NCBI GenBank assembly: GCA_023415775.1
Contig: JAEZJM010000031.1
Location: 33,511-97,510, forward strand
Length of the DNA stretch: 64,000 bases
Reading direction: 5' to 3'
DNA from: Bacillota bacterium
GTDB lineage: Bacteria; Bacillota; Negativicutes; Sporomusales; UBA7701
This document shows positions 32,705-41,661 of this stretch, piece after piece. The notes below the pieces were generated by a model. The model was not told where the DNA came from, ran no database searches, and was given only the letters and a program-made list of their open reading frames with translations. The first letter of the stretch is position 1, and every line of letters starts with the position of its first letter. The position numbers and the translations under genes were made by a program.

Positions 32705-34138
32705 ATGGAATACGAAATCGTCATCGGCCTTGAGGTCCACACCGAGCTGAAAACCGCCTCGAAGATTTTCTGCGGTTGCAGCACCTCGTTCGGGGCCGAG
32801 CAGAATACCAACGTTTGTCCGGTCTGCCTCGGCCTGCCCGGCGTTCTGCCGGTGCTGAACGCCAAGGTGCTGGAGTTCGCCGTCCGCACCGGTTTGGCGC
32901 TCAATTGCCGGATACTGCCCTTCAGCAAGTTCGACCGCAAAAATTATTACTACCCCGACCTGCCGAAGAACTTCCAGACCTCCCAGTACGACCTGCCGAT
33001 CGCCGTGGACGGGCACCTCGACATCGAGGTTGACGGCGAGACCAGACGCATCGGCATCACCCGCGTGCATATGGAGGAAGATGCCGGCAAGCTGGTTCAC
33101 GCCGGCACGATCGCCAAGGCCGACTATACCCTCGTCGATTATAACCGGACGGGGGTACCCCTGCTGGAGATTGTTTCCGAGCCGGATATCCGCTCGGCGG
33201 AGGAGGCCAAGGCCTATCTCGAGAAACTGAAGGCTATTCTGCAATATATCGACATATCCGACTGCAAGATGGAGGAGGGCAGTCTGCGCTGCGACGCCAA
33301 CATCTCGCTCCGGCCTAAGGGTGAGACTAAGCTCGGCACCAAGGCGGAGATCAAAAACCTGAACTCCTTCAAGGCGGTGCAGAAGGGCCTCGAATATGAG
33401 GCGCTCCGTCAGGCGGAGGTGCTAGGCGAGGGCGGCCGTATCGTGCAGGAGACCCGTTCGTGGGACGACGCCCGCGGCCAGACGGTGTCGCTGAGAAGCA
33501 AGGAGCAAGCCCATGATTACCGTTACTTTCCCGAGCCCGATCTTGTGCCGATGGTGGTAGACCCCGCCTGGGTCGAGGACATCGGGCGCAGCCTCCCCGA
33601 GCTGCCGGACGCCCGCCAGGCCCGCCTCCTGAAGGACTACGGCCTGTCGGCCTACGACGCCGGCGTTATCACCGCCAGCCGGGCGATGGCCGACTACTTC
33701 GACGCCACCGTGGCCGCCGGCGCGGACGCAAAAGCGGCGGCCAACTGGATCATGGGCGAGCTTTCCAGGCACCTCAACGCCGCTGGCCGGGACATAGAAG
33801 GATGCCAGGTAACCCCGGTTCAGCTGGCGGCGCTTATCGATCTCCAGGCCAAAGGCACCGTCTCGGGGAAAATCGCCAAGACGGTGTTCGAGGAGATGTG
33901 GGCCAGCGGCAAGGATGCCGCCGCCATCGTGAAGGAACAAGGCCTTGTGCAGATTTCCGACGAGGGAGCGGTGGTCGCGATAGTGGAGCAGGTCATCGCC
34001 GCAAACCCGCAGTCGGTAGCCGACTTCAAGGCGGGCAAGGAAAGAGCGCTGGGCTTCATGGTCGGGCAGATAATGAAGGAGACCAAGGGCCGCGCCAACC
34101 CCGAACTTGTCAACAAGCTGCTGCGCGAACGGCTGTAG
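32705..34138 (+). CDS. gatB: Asp-tRNA(Asn)/Glu-tRNA(Gln) amidotransferase subunit B
   Basis: A 477-residue GatB, which phosphorylates the Glu or Asp on mischarged tRNA and amidates it. It has IGLEVHTELKTASKIFCGC, the zinc Cys residues (C near 22, 24 and CPVCLGLPG), and DYNRTGVPLLEIVSEPD. The C-terminal YqeY-like tail (residues 330-477) binds tRNA. Presence of GatCAB implies indirect formation of Gln-tRNA and/or Asn-tRNA in this organism. Confidence 0.96.
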   Translation: MEYEIVIGLEVHTELKTASKIFCGCSTSFGAEQNTNVCPVCLGLPGVLPVLNAKVLEFAVRTGLALNCRILPFSKFDRKNYYYPDLPKNFQTSQYDLPIAVDGHLDIEVDGETRRIGITRVHMEEDAGKLVHAGTIAKADYTLVDYNRTGVPLLEIVSEPDIRSAEEAKAYLEKLKAILQYIDISDCKMEEGSLRCDANISLRPKGETKLGTKAEIKNLNSFKAVQKGLEYEALRQAEVLGEGGRIVQETRSWDDARGQTVSLRSKEQAHDYRYFPEPDLVPMVVDPAWVEDIGRSLPELPDARQARLLKDYGLSAYDAGVITASRAMADYFDATVAAGADAKAAANWIMGELSRHLNAAGRDIEGCQVTPVQLAALIDLQAKGTVSGKIAKTVFEEMWASGKDAAAIVKEQGLVQISDEGAVVAIVEQVIAANPQSVADFKAGKERALGFMVGQIMKETKGRANPELVNKLLRERL

Positions 34139-34142
34139 CAGC

Positions 34143-35405
34143 ATGCAAGCGGCGACGAAAAGCGTTAACGTGCGGGCCCTGCAGGTAAAATATGTTGCCG
34201 GGCTGACGATCATCGCCCTCCTTGCGCTTGCCAACTTCTTCGCTTTTAGCGGCCTGGTCGAGGCCGAGCAAGCTACGGCCGCGATTATCAACATCGGCGG
34301 CCGGCAGCGGATGCTGACCCAGAAGGTGGCCCTTCTTAGTCTGCGCTTGACGGATACGGACGACGGTGAAGTGCGGAACGTGATAAGGACGGAGATGCGC
34401 CACACCATTTCGCAGATGGAGGCCGCCCACCTCGGCCTGTTGTACGGCAACCCCGACCTCGGTCTGCCAGGGAATCTGTCGCCCGGGGTGCGGGAGATGT
34501 TATTCGATCCTCCTTACAGCATCAATGATCAGTTGACGGCTTATCTGCGGGAAGTGATGATACTTGCAAACGTGCCTGACGACGAACTCCTGTCCCAGGG
34601 TTATCGACAGGCCAGAATCGTCGCCTCTTCGGCCGAACTCGTCGATTATATGAATCAATTGGTCAACAGGCTCCAGGGCGAAAGCGAGGCCAGACAGAGA
34701 AAGATTAACGGCATGGGGGCGGCCGGGTTATCCGTGATGCTGCTCGTGCTAATTTTCGAGTTTCTTTTCATCTTTCAGCCAGCGGCCCGCGCCATCAGCC
34801 GGGAGGCCGAACAACTGGCGGCCGCCAACGCCGAACTGACGCGGCTGTCGAATGTCGACGGGCTGACCGGGGTCGCCAACCGCCGGCTGTTCGACGACTT
34901 CTTCGTTGCCGAGTGGCAGCGGGCGGTTAGGGCCAAGCAGTCGCTCACTGTCATAATGGCCGACGTCGATCATTTCAAGCTTTTCAACGATACCTACGGC
35001 CACCAGGCGGGCGACGAGTGTCTCCGCCAGGTGGCGTCCGCCCTGAGCGGCGGCATCCAGCGGGCGACCGACCTGGTGGCCCGTTATGGCGGCGAGGAGT
35101 TCGCCGTCATCCTGCCCGATATCGACGCCGGCGGCGCGGCGACGGTGGCCGAGCGCCTGCGGGCGGCGGTCGAGGGGCTGGGTATTCCGCACGCCGCTTC
35201 GCCGGTAGGTCCGGTGGTCACTATTAGCCTCGGCGCCGCGACCGTCCGGCCTGACGCGGGCGGTATGCCGCTGGCGGTCATAGCACAGGCAGACATGGCC
35301 CTTTACCGGGCCAAGCAGCAAGGCCGCAACCGTGTGGTCTTGGAAGCGGACCGGCAAGATAACAAACCGAAGGAGGGGAAACAATGGATAAGGAAAAACT
35401 CCTGA
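34143..35405 (+). CDS. Membrane diguanylate cyclase with PilJ-type sensor domain
   Basis: A 420-residue protein. A first membrane helix (about residues 18-38) is followed by a periplasmic or extracellular PilJ/type IV pili-MCP N-terminal domain with INIGGRQRMLTQKVALL, then a second helix (about 197-217). A C-terminal GGDEF domain follows with VDGLTGVANRRLFDDF, MADVDHFKLFNDTYGHQ and the active-site loop RYGGEEF. RATD five residues before that loop is a good inhibitory I-site. It should make c-di-GMP in response to an outside signal. The ATG at 34143 is chosen after the gatB stop; the ribosome site is weak. It overlaps the M42 gene by 22 bases. Confidence 0.88.
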   Translation: MQAATKSVNVRALQVKYVAGLTIIALLALANFFAFSGLVEAEQATAAIINIGGRQRMLTQKVALLSLRLTDTDDGEVRNVIRTEMRHTISQMEAAHLGLLYGNPDLGLPGNLSPGVREMLFDPPYSINDQLTAYLREVMILANVPDDELLSQGYRQARIVASSAELVDYMNQLVNRLQGESEARQRKINGMGAAGLSVMLLVLIFEFLFIFQPAARAISREAEQLAAANAELTRLSNVDGLTGVANRRLFDDFFVAEWQRAVRAKQSLTVIMADVDHFKLFNDTYGHQAGDECLRQVASALSGGIQRATDLVARYGGEEFAVILPDIDAGGAATVAERLRAAVEGLGIPHAASPVGPVVTISLGAATVRPDAGGMPLAVIAQADMALYRAKQQGRNRVVLEADRQDNKPKEGKQWIRKNS

Positions 35406-36475
35406 CCCTCATCCGCGACCTCACCGCCATACCTGGCGGCGCCGGACGCGAACAGGCGGTAGCGGCCTATATGGCCGATGCTTTCCGCCGCTACGCTTCA
35501 CGGGTGGAGGTGGACGCAGTCGGCAACGTGTATGCCTTCCTCGGCCAAGGCGAGCGCAAGGTGATGGTGTCGGCCCATACCGACGAAGTGGGAATGTTCG
35601 TCAAGTACATAAACGACCAGGGATACATCTATTTCGAGGCCAACGGCATTCTCGACGAGCGGGTTTTGCTCGACACCAAGGTTGAGGTTGTCGCCGGCGA
35701 CGGCGCTGTCCATGTGGGCGTTATCGGCATCAAGAGCCGCCACCTGATGACGCCGGAGGAACTGGCCCGACCGGTGAGCATCGGCGACCTATGGCTGGAC
35801 GTCGGCGCCGACTCGGCCGCTGCCGTGGCCGCGCTAGGCATAAGGGTCGGCGATCCGATCGTCTATCGCCGCCATTTCGATCTTCTCGCCGGCGGCCGGT
35901 TCACGACCAAGGCTATCGACGACCGGGCCGGCTGCGCCGTGCTGCTCGCGGTGGCCGAGGCCCTCGCTGCCGAGCCGCTGCCGTACACCCTCTGCCTCGT
36001 CGCGACCACCCAGGAAGAGATTGGTTCCCGCGGCGCCAAGGTGGCCGCCCAGCGGCTAAAACCCGCTATCGCGCTCTGTATCGACACCGTGCCGGCGGCC
36101 GACCCCTATACCCCGCCCCAGCAGTCGGCAGCGAGGCTGGGCGGCGGGCCTGTCATCCGCACGGCCGACTTCCTGGCCCATGCGTTGCTCGGCGCTGTAT
36201 ACAGCGCGAAAATCGTCCGCGAGCTTCGGGCTGCCGCTGAAGAAGGGGGCATCCCTTATCAGGAGGACGTCTTCCGCACTTGGACGGACGCGGCCACGGT
36301 CGCTTACTCCGGCGAGGGCGTGCCCAGCGGCGGGGTCTTCATGCCGCGGCGCTGCAGTCACGCTCCTGTGGAGGTGGCCGACATTGGCGACATCGCCAAC
36401 ACCGCCGCCCTGCTTAGCACTTTTTTGCGTCGGCTTACGGCAGATGAAGTCGGTGATTTGACGAAGTTTTTGTAA
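35384..36475 (+). CDS. M42 family metallopeptidase
   Basis: A 363-residue M42 glutamyl-aminopeptidase-like enzyme, which forms large tetrahedral complexes that trim peptides. Metal ligands are in VMVSAHTDEVGMF, AIDDRAGCAVLL, ATTQEEIGSRGAK and CIDTVPAADPY, with the last His in RRCSHAPVEV. The start at 35384 follows AAGGAGG placed within the end of the diguanylate cyclase gene. The last gene before a terminator. Confidence 0.93.
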   Translation: MDKEKLLTLIRDLTAIPGGAGREQAVAAYMADAFRRYASRVEVDAVGNVYAFLGQGERKVMVSAHTDEVGMFVKYINDQGYIYFEANGILDERVLLDTKVEVVAGDGAVHVGVIGIKSRHLMTPEELARPVSIGDLWLDVGADSAAAVAALGIRVGDPIVYRRHFDLLAGGRFTTKAIDDRAGCAVLLAVAEALAAEPLPYTLCLVATTQEEIGSRGAKVAAQRLKPAIALCIDTVPAADPYTPPQQSAARLGGGPVIRTADFLAHALLGAVYSAKIVRELRAAAEEGGIPYQEDVFRTWTDAATVAYSGEGVPSGGVFMPRRCSHAPVEVADIGDIANTAALLSTFLRRLTADEVGDLTKFL

Positions 36476-36496
36476 CAGCGCTATAAGATTCCGCGG

Positions 36497-36547
36497 CGAG
36501 GCTGCCTGAAAAGGTCCGAATGGACTTATTAGGTAGCCTCGTTTTTG
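36497..36547 (+). terminator. Intrinsic terminator
   Basis: CGAGGCTGCCT (36497-36507) pairs with AGGTAGCCTCG (36531-36541) with an inner AAGGTCC/GGACTT stem, then TTTTTG. Confidence 0.85.
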
Positions 36548-36650
36548 TCTATCAGAAAGAAAATTTCTGTTAGACATAGGTGCAACTATTGCTTCGTCTG
36601 CGCCTAAGAGGATTGGCGAAGCAAAGTTTTCTAATGCATGAAACAAAAAT
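36548..36650 (+). other. Two stem-loops in the leader of the CPBP gene
   Basis: CAGAAA/TTTCTG (about 36553-36570) and a longer hairpin in which TTGCTT pairs with AAGCAA and CGCC with GGCG (about 36590-36627). They sit between a terminator and the CPBP gene. They could be a structured 5' leader or intergenic repeat; no known riboswitch motif was recognised. Confidence 0.3.
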
Positions 36651-36698
36651 GGCCCGCGCATAATGGTACTGTGACCCTGCCGACAAGGAGGCGAAAAA

Positions 36699-37379
36699 AT
36701 GCTGCGAGGCAAAGCGCCGTGGAATATCCGGGACGTGGCTCTTGTCCATTTTATGCGACTGGCGGTTGGCTTTATCGTCGTCAGGTTCGTGTATCCGCTG
36801 TTCTTCACCGCGTCGCCGCCGGTAGTGGAAGTTACCGACCGGCTGGTGGTCGTAGGCCTAGTCTGGTTCGCCGTCCACCGCCACGGCGGAACCCTCGCCT
36901 CCTGGGGGCTGGCTTTCGCCAGACCGGTCCGCAATTTTGCCGCCGGGCTGGGGGGCGGCGCCGTTCTCCTTGCAGTCAGCCTCTTTACCGAGCGCATCTA
37001 TACCACCGTGCTTTTCCTGTCGCCGACCCAGCATCCGCTGCTGGCAATGGTCGAGCAGGCTTTCTCGTGGCGTGATCTGCTGCTGCCGCTGTTTTTGGCC
37101 GGCCTGGCGGCGCCGGTTGCCGAGGAGGTGCTATACCGCCTCTTTACCTTCACTGCGCTCCGGGACCGCTTCGGTCTGTGGGGCGGGGCGGTGCTCAGCG
37201 CCGCCATCTTCGCTCTTTTTCACTTTAATCCCTATTGGCTGGCCGAGATGGTGGTCGTCGGCGTCGGCCTCGCGGTTCTCTACCACTGGACGGGCTCGCT
37301 GCTGGCCTCGATCGCCGCGCATTCTTTCATCAACACGACCAAGATCGCGATGCTGTTTTACAATGTGCCGCTTATTTAG
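36699..37379 (+). CDS. CPBP family intramembrane metalloprotease
   Basis: A 226-residue membrane protein with about six to seven helices and the CPBP (CAAX protease/bacteriocin-processing) motifs: PVAEEVLYRLFTF near residue 145, ALFHFNPYWL near 175 and a late SFINTTKI. The Glu pair and His residues form the active site of intramembrane proteases. Targets are unknown. AAGGAGG lies before the ATG. A small zinc-ribbon-like gene follows after 16 bases. Confidence 0.9.
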   Translation: MLRGKAPWNIRDVALVHFMRLAVGFIVVRFVYPLFFTASPPVVEVTDRLVVVGLVWFAVHRHGGTLASWGLAFARPVRNFAAGLGGGAVLLAVSLFTERIYTTVLFLSPTQHPLLAMVEQAFSWRDLLLPLFLAGLAAPVAEEVLYRLFTFTALRDRFGLWGGAVLSAAIFALFHFNPYWLAEMVVVGVGLAVLYHWTGSLLASIAAHSFINTTKIAMLFYNVPLI

Positions 37380-37395
37380 AAAGGGAGGTGTCGCT

Positions 37396-37641
37396 ATGCC
37401 GTACTGCCGTTCCTGTGGAAACCGCCGCCTGTTTGCCGCCAGCAGCGTCCCGCCTGCCGCTCCGACCGCCAACGGCTTTGCCTCCGGTCTCCTCGGTGAC
37501 TTCGACACCGGCGGCGAACTTGTCACTATTACCCGCCTTGGGGCCGACAAGGCGACCGCCAGGGCAGCCGGCGGACAGCCGGCGGATTATTTCGATACTT
37601 GTCTTGCCTGCGGCAGCCAGGATGTCGACTGGGCGGGATGA
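37396..37641 (+). CDS. Small two-CxxC protein
   Basis: An 81-residue protein with MPYCRSCGNRR at the start and TCLACGSQDVDWAG at the end, two CxxC knuckles that could bind one zinc. The middle is variable and rich in Ala and Gly. AAGGGAGG precedes the ATG. No family recognised. It follows the CPBP gene closely and may be in the same transcript. Confidence 0.7.
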   Translation: MPYCRSCGNRRLFAASSVPPAAPTANGFASGLLGDFDTGGELVTITRLGADKATARAAGGQPADYFDTCLACGSQDVDWAG

Positions 37642-37658
37642 TAACCGAAAAAGGAATA

Positions 37659-37727
37659 CAGGCTTGAGAAGGGGAATAATTATCCATAGCCGCCAAAGGG
37701 AGGAAAGGAAATGACTTCTCAAGCCTG
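37659..37727. repeat. 13-base inverted repeat enclosing a ribosome site and start codon
   Basis: CAGGCTTGAGAAG (37659-37671) and its exact complement (37715-37727) are 43 bases apart. The loop holds GGGAGG and an ATG at 37711. In RNA this stem would present or occlude that ribosome site upstream of the Lon-like gene. Confidence 0.65.
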
Positions 37728-37809
37728 CGCGAAGAGGGACTGGGAAAAAACGGCACTGTCCGTCGATGTCGTGGCCGCCTTGGTGGCGAGTTTTGGCGAG
37801 GGGGTTTGA
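37711..37809 (+). CDS. Short ORF of 32 codons before the Lon-like gene
   Basis: An ATG at 37711 with AAAGGGAGG about 8 bases upstream opens a 32-codon frame beginning MTSQACAKRDWEKTALS and ending with a hydrophobic stretch. The stop lies 4 bases before the ATG of the Lon-like protease. It could be a leader peptide that couples translation to the protease gene, or a small protein. No homologue is recognised. Confidence 0.4.
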   Translation: MTSQACAKRDWEKTALSVDVVAALVASFGEGV

Positions 37810-37813
37810 AGGA

Positions 37814-40255
37814 ATGACCAAACGGCTGGAACTGCCGCCGGAGAAGCTCCGCTATTTCTGCGCCGATGCCGCTCTCCCGTTCGAGACGACGGCCACGGTA
37901 TCGCCGCTCGATGTCATGATCGGTCAGGAACGGGCCGTCAAGGCTATCGAATTCGGCTTATACGCCAAAAATTTCGGGTACAACATTTATGTGTCGGGGC
38001 TGGCGGGGACCGGCAAGATAACTTACGCCAAGGCGGCGGTTAACAAGGTCGCCTGCGGCGAGCCGGTGCCGCCCGACTGGTGCTATGTGAATAACTTCGA
38101 GAACGCCGGCCAGCCGGTCGCGCTAAGCCTGCCGGCCGGTATGGGCAGCGTTTTCCGGCAGGATATGCGGGACCTGGTCGACGACCTCAAGAACGACATT
38201 CCCAAGGTCTTCAGCGGCGACGACTACGAGCAGGCCAAGGTGGCCGTCATGAAGAAATTCCAGGACAGCCGCGGCCAGATTATGGACGTTTTCGGCCAAC
38301 AGGCCGAGGAACACGGCATCATGCCCCAGTGGACGACAACCGGGTTCGTGGGGCTGCCGATCGAGGGCGGCAAGCCGCTGACGCCTGAGGAATTCCAGCA
38401 ACTCGACCGCGATAAGAAGGAGATAATCGAGAAGCGGATGCTGGCCGTCCACGAGAAGGCCATGGAAGCCATCCGCCAGGTGCAGCATCTGGAGCGGGAG
38501 GCGCGTGAGGAGCTAAAGGGACTCGATTCCAAGGTAGGGCTGTTCGCCGTCGGCCACTTCATCGATGAGCTCAAAGCCAAGTACGCAACCTTCGATACGG
38601 TCGTCGCCTATCTGGAAGCCGTGAAGAACGACGTGGTCAAAAACATCAACGACTTCAAGCCGGCCGCTGAAGACGAAAGCAACCCGCTGCTGATGTTCCG
38701 CAAGAGCATGCAGGAGGCGGTGAAGGACAAGTACCAGGTAAATTTGCTGGTCGACAACCGTGAAGTCGTGGGCGCTCCCGTCGTGGTCGAGGTCAACCCG
38801 ACGTACTATAACCTGGTGGGCCGGGTGGAGTACGAGGCCCGCATGGGCGTGGTCAACACAGATTTTTCGATGGTCAAGCCGGGAGCCTTGCACAGGGCCA
38901 ACGGCGGCTACCTCATCCTCAACGTCAAGGATATCCTCGCCAATATGGGCGCCTGGGAGGGGCTGAAACGCGTCCTCAAGACGAGGAAGCTCCATATCGA
39001 GAACCTCGGCGAGCAGTACGGGATGCTGGCGATGGCGTCCGTCAAACCCGAACCCATACCGGTCAACGTCAAAGTCATCCTCATCGGCAATCCGTACCTG
39101 TATCATATGATTTTTAACTACGACGAAGATTTCCGCAAGCTGTTCAAGGTATACGCCGACTTCGACACCGAGATGGCCAATAATGCGGCCAATATCGGCA
39201 AGCTGGCCGGGTTTGTCGCGTCCACCGTCCAGCGGGAGAAGCTGAAGCACTTCGAGCGGGCGGCGGTGGCAAGGGTGGTGGAGTATGCCACTCGCCTGTC
39301 CGGCAGCCAGCAGAGATTCACCACTCGCTTCAGCGAAGTTGTCGAGCTATTATGCGAGGCGGATGCCTGGGCGAGCGTCGACGGCGCCGAGTTGGTTGGG
39401 GTGACCCATGTCCGCCGGGCGATCGACGAGAAGAGGTTCCGCTACAACAAGTACGAGGAAAAGCTGCAGGAGATGTTCGCCGACGGTAAACTGCTGATCG
39501 ACACCGACGGGGAGAAGGTCGGTCAGGTCAACGGCCTGGCGGTGCTGTCGGTGGGCGAGTATATGTTTGGCAAGCCTTCGCGGATAACGGCCAACACTTT
39601 TCTCGGTAAGAGCGGGGTCGTGAATATCGAACGGGAGACCAAGATGAGCGGCACCAGCCACAGCAAGGGGGTAATGATCCTCGGCGGATACCTGGGCCAG
39701 CAGTATGCCCAGGAAAGGCCGCTCACCCTCACCGCCAGCCTGACCTTCGAGCAGCTTTACGACGGGGTCGACGGCGACAGCGCGTCGAGCACCGAGCTGT
39801 ACGCCATCCTGTCCAGTCTGTCGGGCATACCCATTCGCCAGTATATCGCCGTTACCGGGTCGGTCAACCAGAAAGGCGAGATCCAGCCCATCGGCGGCGC
39901 CACGGAAAAAATCGAGGGCTTCTTTGCGGTATGTAAGATCAAGGGACTGACGGGCCGCCAGGGCGTTATGATCCCTCACCAGAATATTTCCAATCTCACC
40001 CTCGACGACGAGGTGATCGAAGCGGTCAGAGCCGGGAAGTTCCACATTTGGCCGGTGGCGACAGTCAACGAGGGGATCGAAATTCTCACCGGCGTGCCGG
40101 CAGGGGAGAAGGGCGCCGACGGGACCTTTCCGCCCGGCACCATCCACCATCTTGTCGTCAAGCAGTTGACCGCCTACACCGACACGCTCATCAAGATGGG
40201 CAAATCGGCCGAGGAGCACGGCGGCGGAACCGGACCGAAGGATGGCGGTACATGA
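37814..40255 (+). CDS. Lon-like ATP-dependent protease (AAA/S16 family)
   Basis: An 813-residue member of the Lon-related family with an AAA_32-type N-terminal part and a C-terminal S16 protease. The P-loop region reads SGLAGTGKITYAK near residue 70, with Ile where Ser or Thr normally follows the Lys. The long middle is helical. The protease domain has DGDSASSTELYAILSSLSG with the catalytic Ser and TGSVNQKGEIQPIGG with the catalytic Lys, making the Ser-Lys dyad. It is not canonical Lon, lacking the LAN domain. The ATG is at 37814, preceded by GAAGGA. Its stop overlaps rlmD by four bases. Confidence 0.9.
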   Translation: MTKRLELPPEKLRYFCADAALPFETTATVSPLDVMIGQERAVKAIEFGLYAKNFGYNIYVSGLAGTGKITYAKAAVNKVACGEPVPPDWCYVNNFENAGQPVALSLPAGMGSVFRQDMRDLVDDLKNDIPKVFSGDDYEQAKVAVMKKFQDSRGQIMDVFGQQAEEHGIMPQWTTTGFVGLPIEGGKPLTPEEFQQLDRDKKEIIEKRMLAVHEKAMEAIRQVQHLEREAREELKGLDSKVGLFAVGHFIDELKAKYATFDTVVAYLEAVKNDVVKNINDFKPAAEDESNPLLMFRKSMQEAVKDKYQVNLLVDNREVVGAPVVVEVNPTYYNLVGRVEYEARMGVVNTDFSMVKPGALHRANGGYLILNVKDILANMGAWEGLKRVLKTRKLHIENLGEQYGMLAMASVKPEPIPVNVKVILIGNPYLYHMIFNYDEDFRKLFKVYADFDTEMANNAANIGKLAGFVASTVQREKLKHFERAAVARVVEYATRLSGSQQRFTTRFSEVVELLCEADAWASVDGAELVGVTHVRRAIDEKRFRYNKYEEKLQEMFADGKLLIDTDGEKVGQVNGLAVLSVGEYMFGKPSRITANTFLGKSGVVNIERETKMSGTSHSKGVMILGGYLGQQYAQERPLTLTASLTFEQLYDGVDGDSASSTELYAILSSLSGIPIRQYIAVTGSVNQKGEIQPIGGATEKIEGFFAVCKIKGLTGRQGVMIPHQNISNLTLDDEVIEAVRAGKFHIWPVATVNEGIEILTGVPAGEKGADGTFPPGTIHHLVVKQLTAYTDTLIKMGKSAEEHGGGTGPKDGGT

Positions 40256-41628
40256 GCAAGCAGCCTGTCGAGCGCGGCGAAAAGTACGAACTCGACATAA
40301 CTAGCCTGGGACACAGCGGTGAAGGCGTGGGCCGGTACCACGGCTTCACCGTCTTCGTGCCCGAGGCGTTGCCGGGTGAAAAGGTGACGGCCACCGCCGA
40401 AGTCGTCAAACAAAATTACGCAAAGGCCCGTCTCGACGAGGTGCTGGCGCCTTCGCCCGACCGCACGGCGCCGCGCTGCGCCGTTTACCGGCGCTGTGGC
40501 GGCTGCCAGCTCCAGCACCTGTCGTACCCGGCGCAACTGGCCGCCAAACGCCAGACGGTGATTGACGCCGTTGCCCGGATCGGTAAACTGGGTGACGTGA
40601 CTGTCCATCCAACCATCGGGGCGGCCGAGCCGTGGCAATACCGCAACAAGATGCAGTTTCCCGTGGGGCTCGCGGGCGGTCGGCTGGCGGTGGGCTGTTT
40701 TGCCCCCGGCAGCCACGACATCGTCGATGTGGACGACTGCCATATCCAGCACGCCGCCAATAACGCAGTAGCCCGCGCCGTCCGCGCCGCGCTGGCCGAG
40801 CTTGGTATTCCGCCGTATGACGAGAAGAGCGGTCGCGGCGTCGTCCGCCATGTTCTTGGCCGGGTGGGCACAGCCAGCGGCGAGGTCATGACGGTTATCG
40901 TCACGGCCACCGCCGACCTGCCAAAAAAGGAAAGCGTCATCGCCAGCCTGCGGCGCGATATCCCGGGGCTGGTCAGTGTCGTTCACAATGTCAACCCGGC
41001 GCGGACCAACATCATCCTCGGCCGCCAGACGGAGACGATCTGGGGGCGGGATACCATCGTCGACCGTATCGGCGATTTCCTGTTCCGCGTTTCGGCCCGC
41101 TCATTTTTCCAGGTGAATACCGCCCAGGCGGCGATATTGTACGGCAAGGCGGAAGAATATGCCGGCCTCACCGGGGCGGAGACGGTCATCGACGCCTACT
41201 GCGGCACCGGCACCATCACTCTTTTTCTTGCCCGCCGCGCCGCCAGGGTTTACGGCATCGAGGTGGTGGCGGACGCCGTCGCCGACGCCCGCGCCAACGC
41301 CGCCGCCAACGGTATCGATAACGCGGAGTATATCGTCGGCGACGCGGTCGAGGTATTGCCGAAGCTGCGGGCGCGCGGCGTGCAGCCCCACGCCATCGTC
41401 GTCGATCCGCCGCGCGCCGGCTGCGCCCCGGTTGTGCTGGATACCTTCGTCCGCATGCGCCCGGAGCGGATCGTGTACGTTTCCTGCAATCCCGCGTCGC
41501 TGGCCCGCGACCTCGCCGTCCTGGCGGACGGGGGGTACCGGGTGAGGGAGATCCAGCCTGTCGATATGTTCCCGCAGACCTACCATGTCGAGTGCGTGGC
41601 GCTTGTGGAAAGGAAAAACAGCGAATGA
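40252..41628 (+). CDS. rlmD: 23S rRNA (uracil-C5)-methyltransferase RlmD/RlmCD family
   Basis: A 458-residue TrmA/RumA family RNA m5U methyltransferase. Residues 1-60 form a TRAM domain (DITSLGHSGEGVGRYHGFTV). Cys residues in PRCAVYRRCGGCQLQHLS are the usual 4Fe-4S ligands. The SAM domain has VIDAYCGTGTITLFLA near residue 325, VVDPPRAGC, and the catalytic Cys in YVSCNPASLARD. Firmicutes carry one or several such paralogues, so the exact uridine is not certain. It overlaps the Lon-like gene by an ATGA. Confidence 0.92.
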   Translation: MSKQPVERGEKYELDITSLGHSGEGVGRYHGFTVFVPEALPGEKVTATAEVVKQNYAKARLDEVLAPSPDRTAPRCAVYRRCGGCQLQHLSYPAQLAAKRQTVIDAVARIGKLGDVTVHPTIGAAEPWQYRNKMQFPVGLAGGRLAVGCFAPGSHDIVDVDDCHIQHAANNAVARAVRAALAELGIPPYDEKSGRGVVRHVLGRVGTASGEVMTVIVTATADLPKKESVIASLRRDIPGLVSVVHNVNPARTNIILGRQTETIWGRDTIVDRIGDFLFRVSARSFFQVNTAQAAILYGKAEEYAGLTGAETVIDAYCGTGTITLFLARRAARVYGIEVVADAVADARANAAANGIDNAEYIVGDAVEVLPKLRARGVQPHAIVVDPPRAGCAPVVLDTFVRMRPERIVYVSCNPASLARDLAVLADGGYRVREIQPVDMFPQTYHVECVALVERKNSE

Positions 41629-41661
41629 TGCCTTGCATCGTAATAAAAGAGGAGGCCGTTT

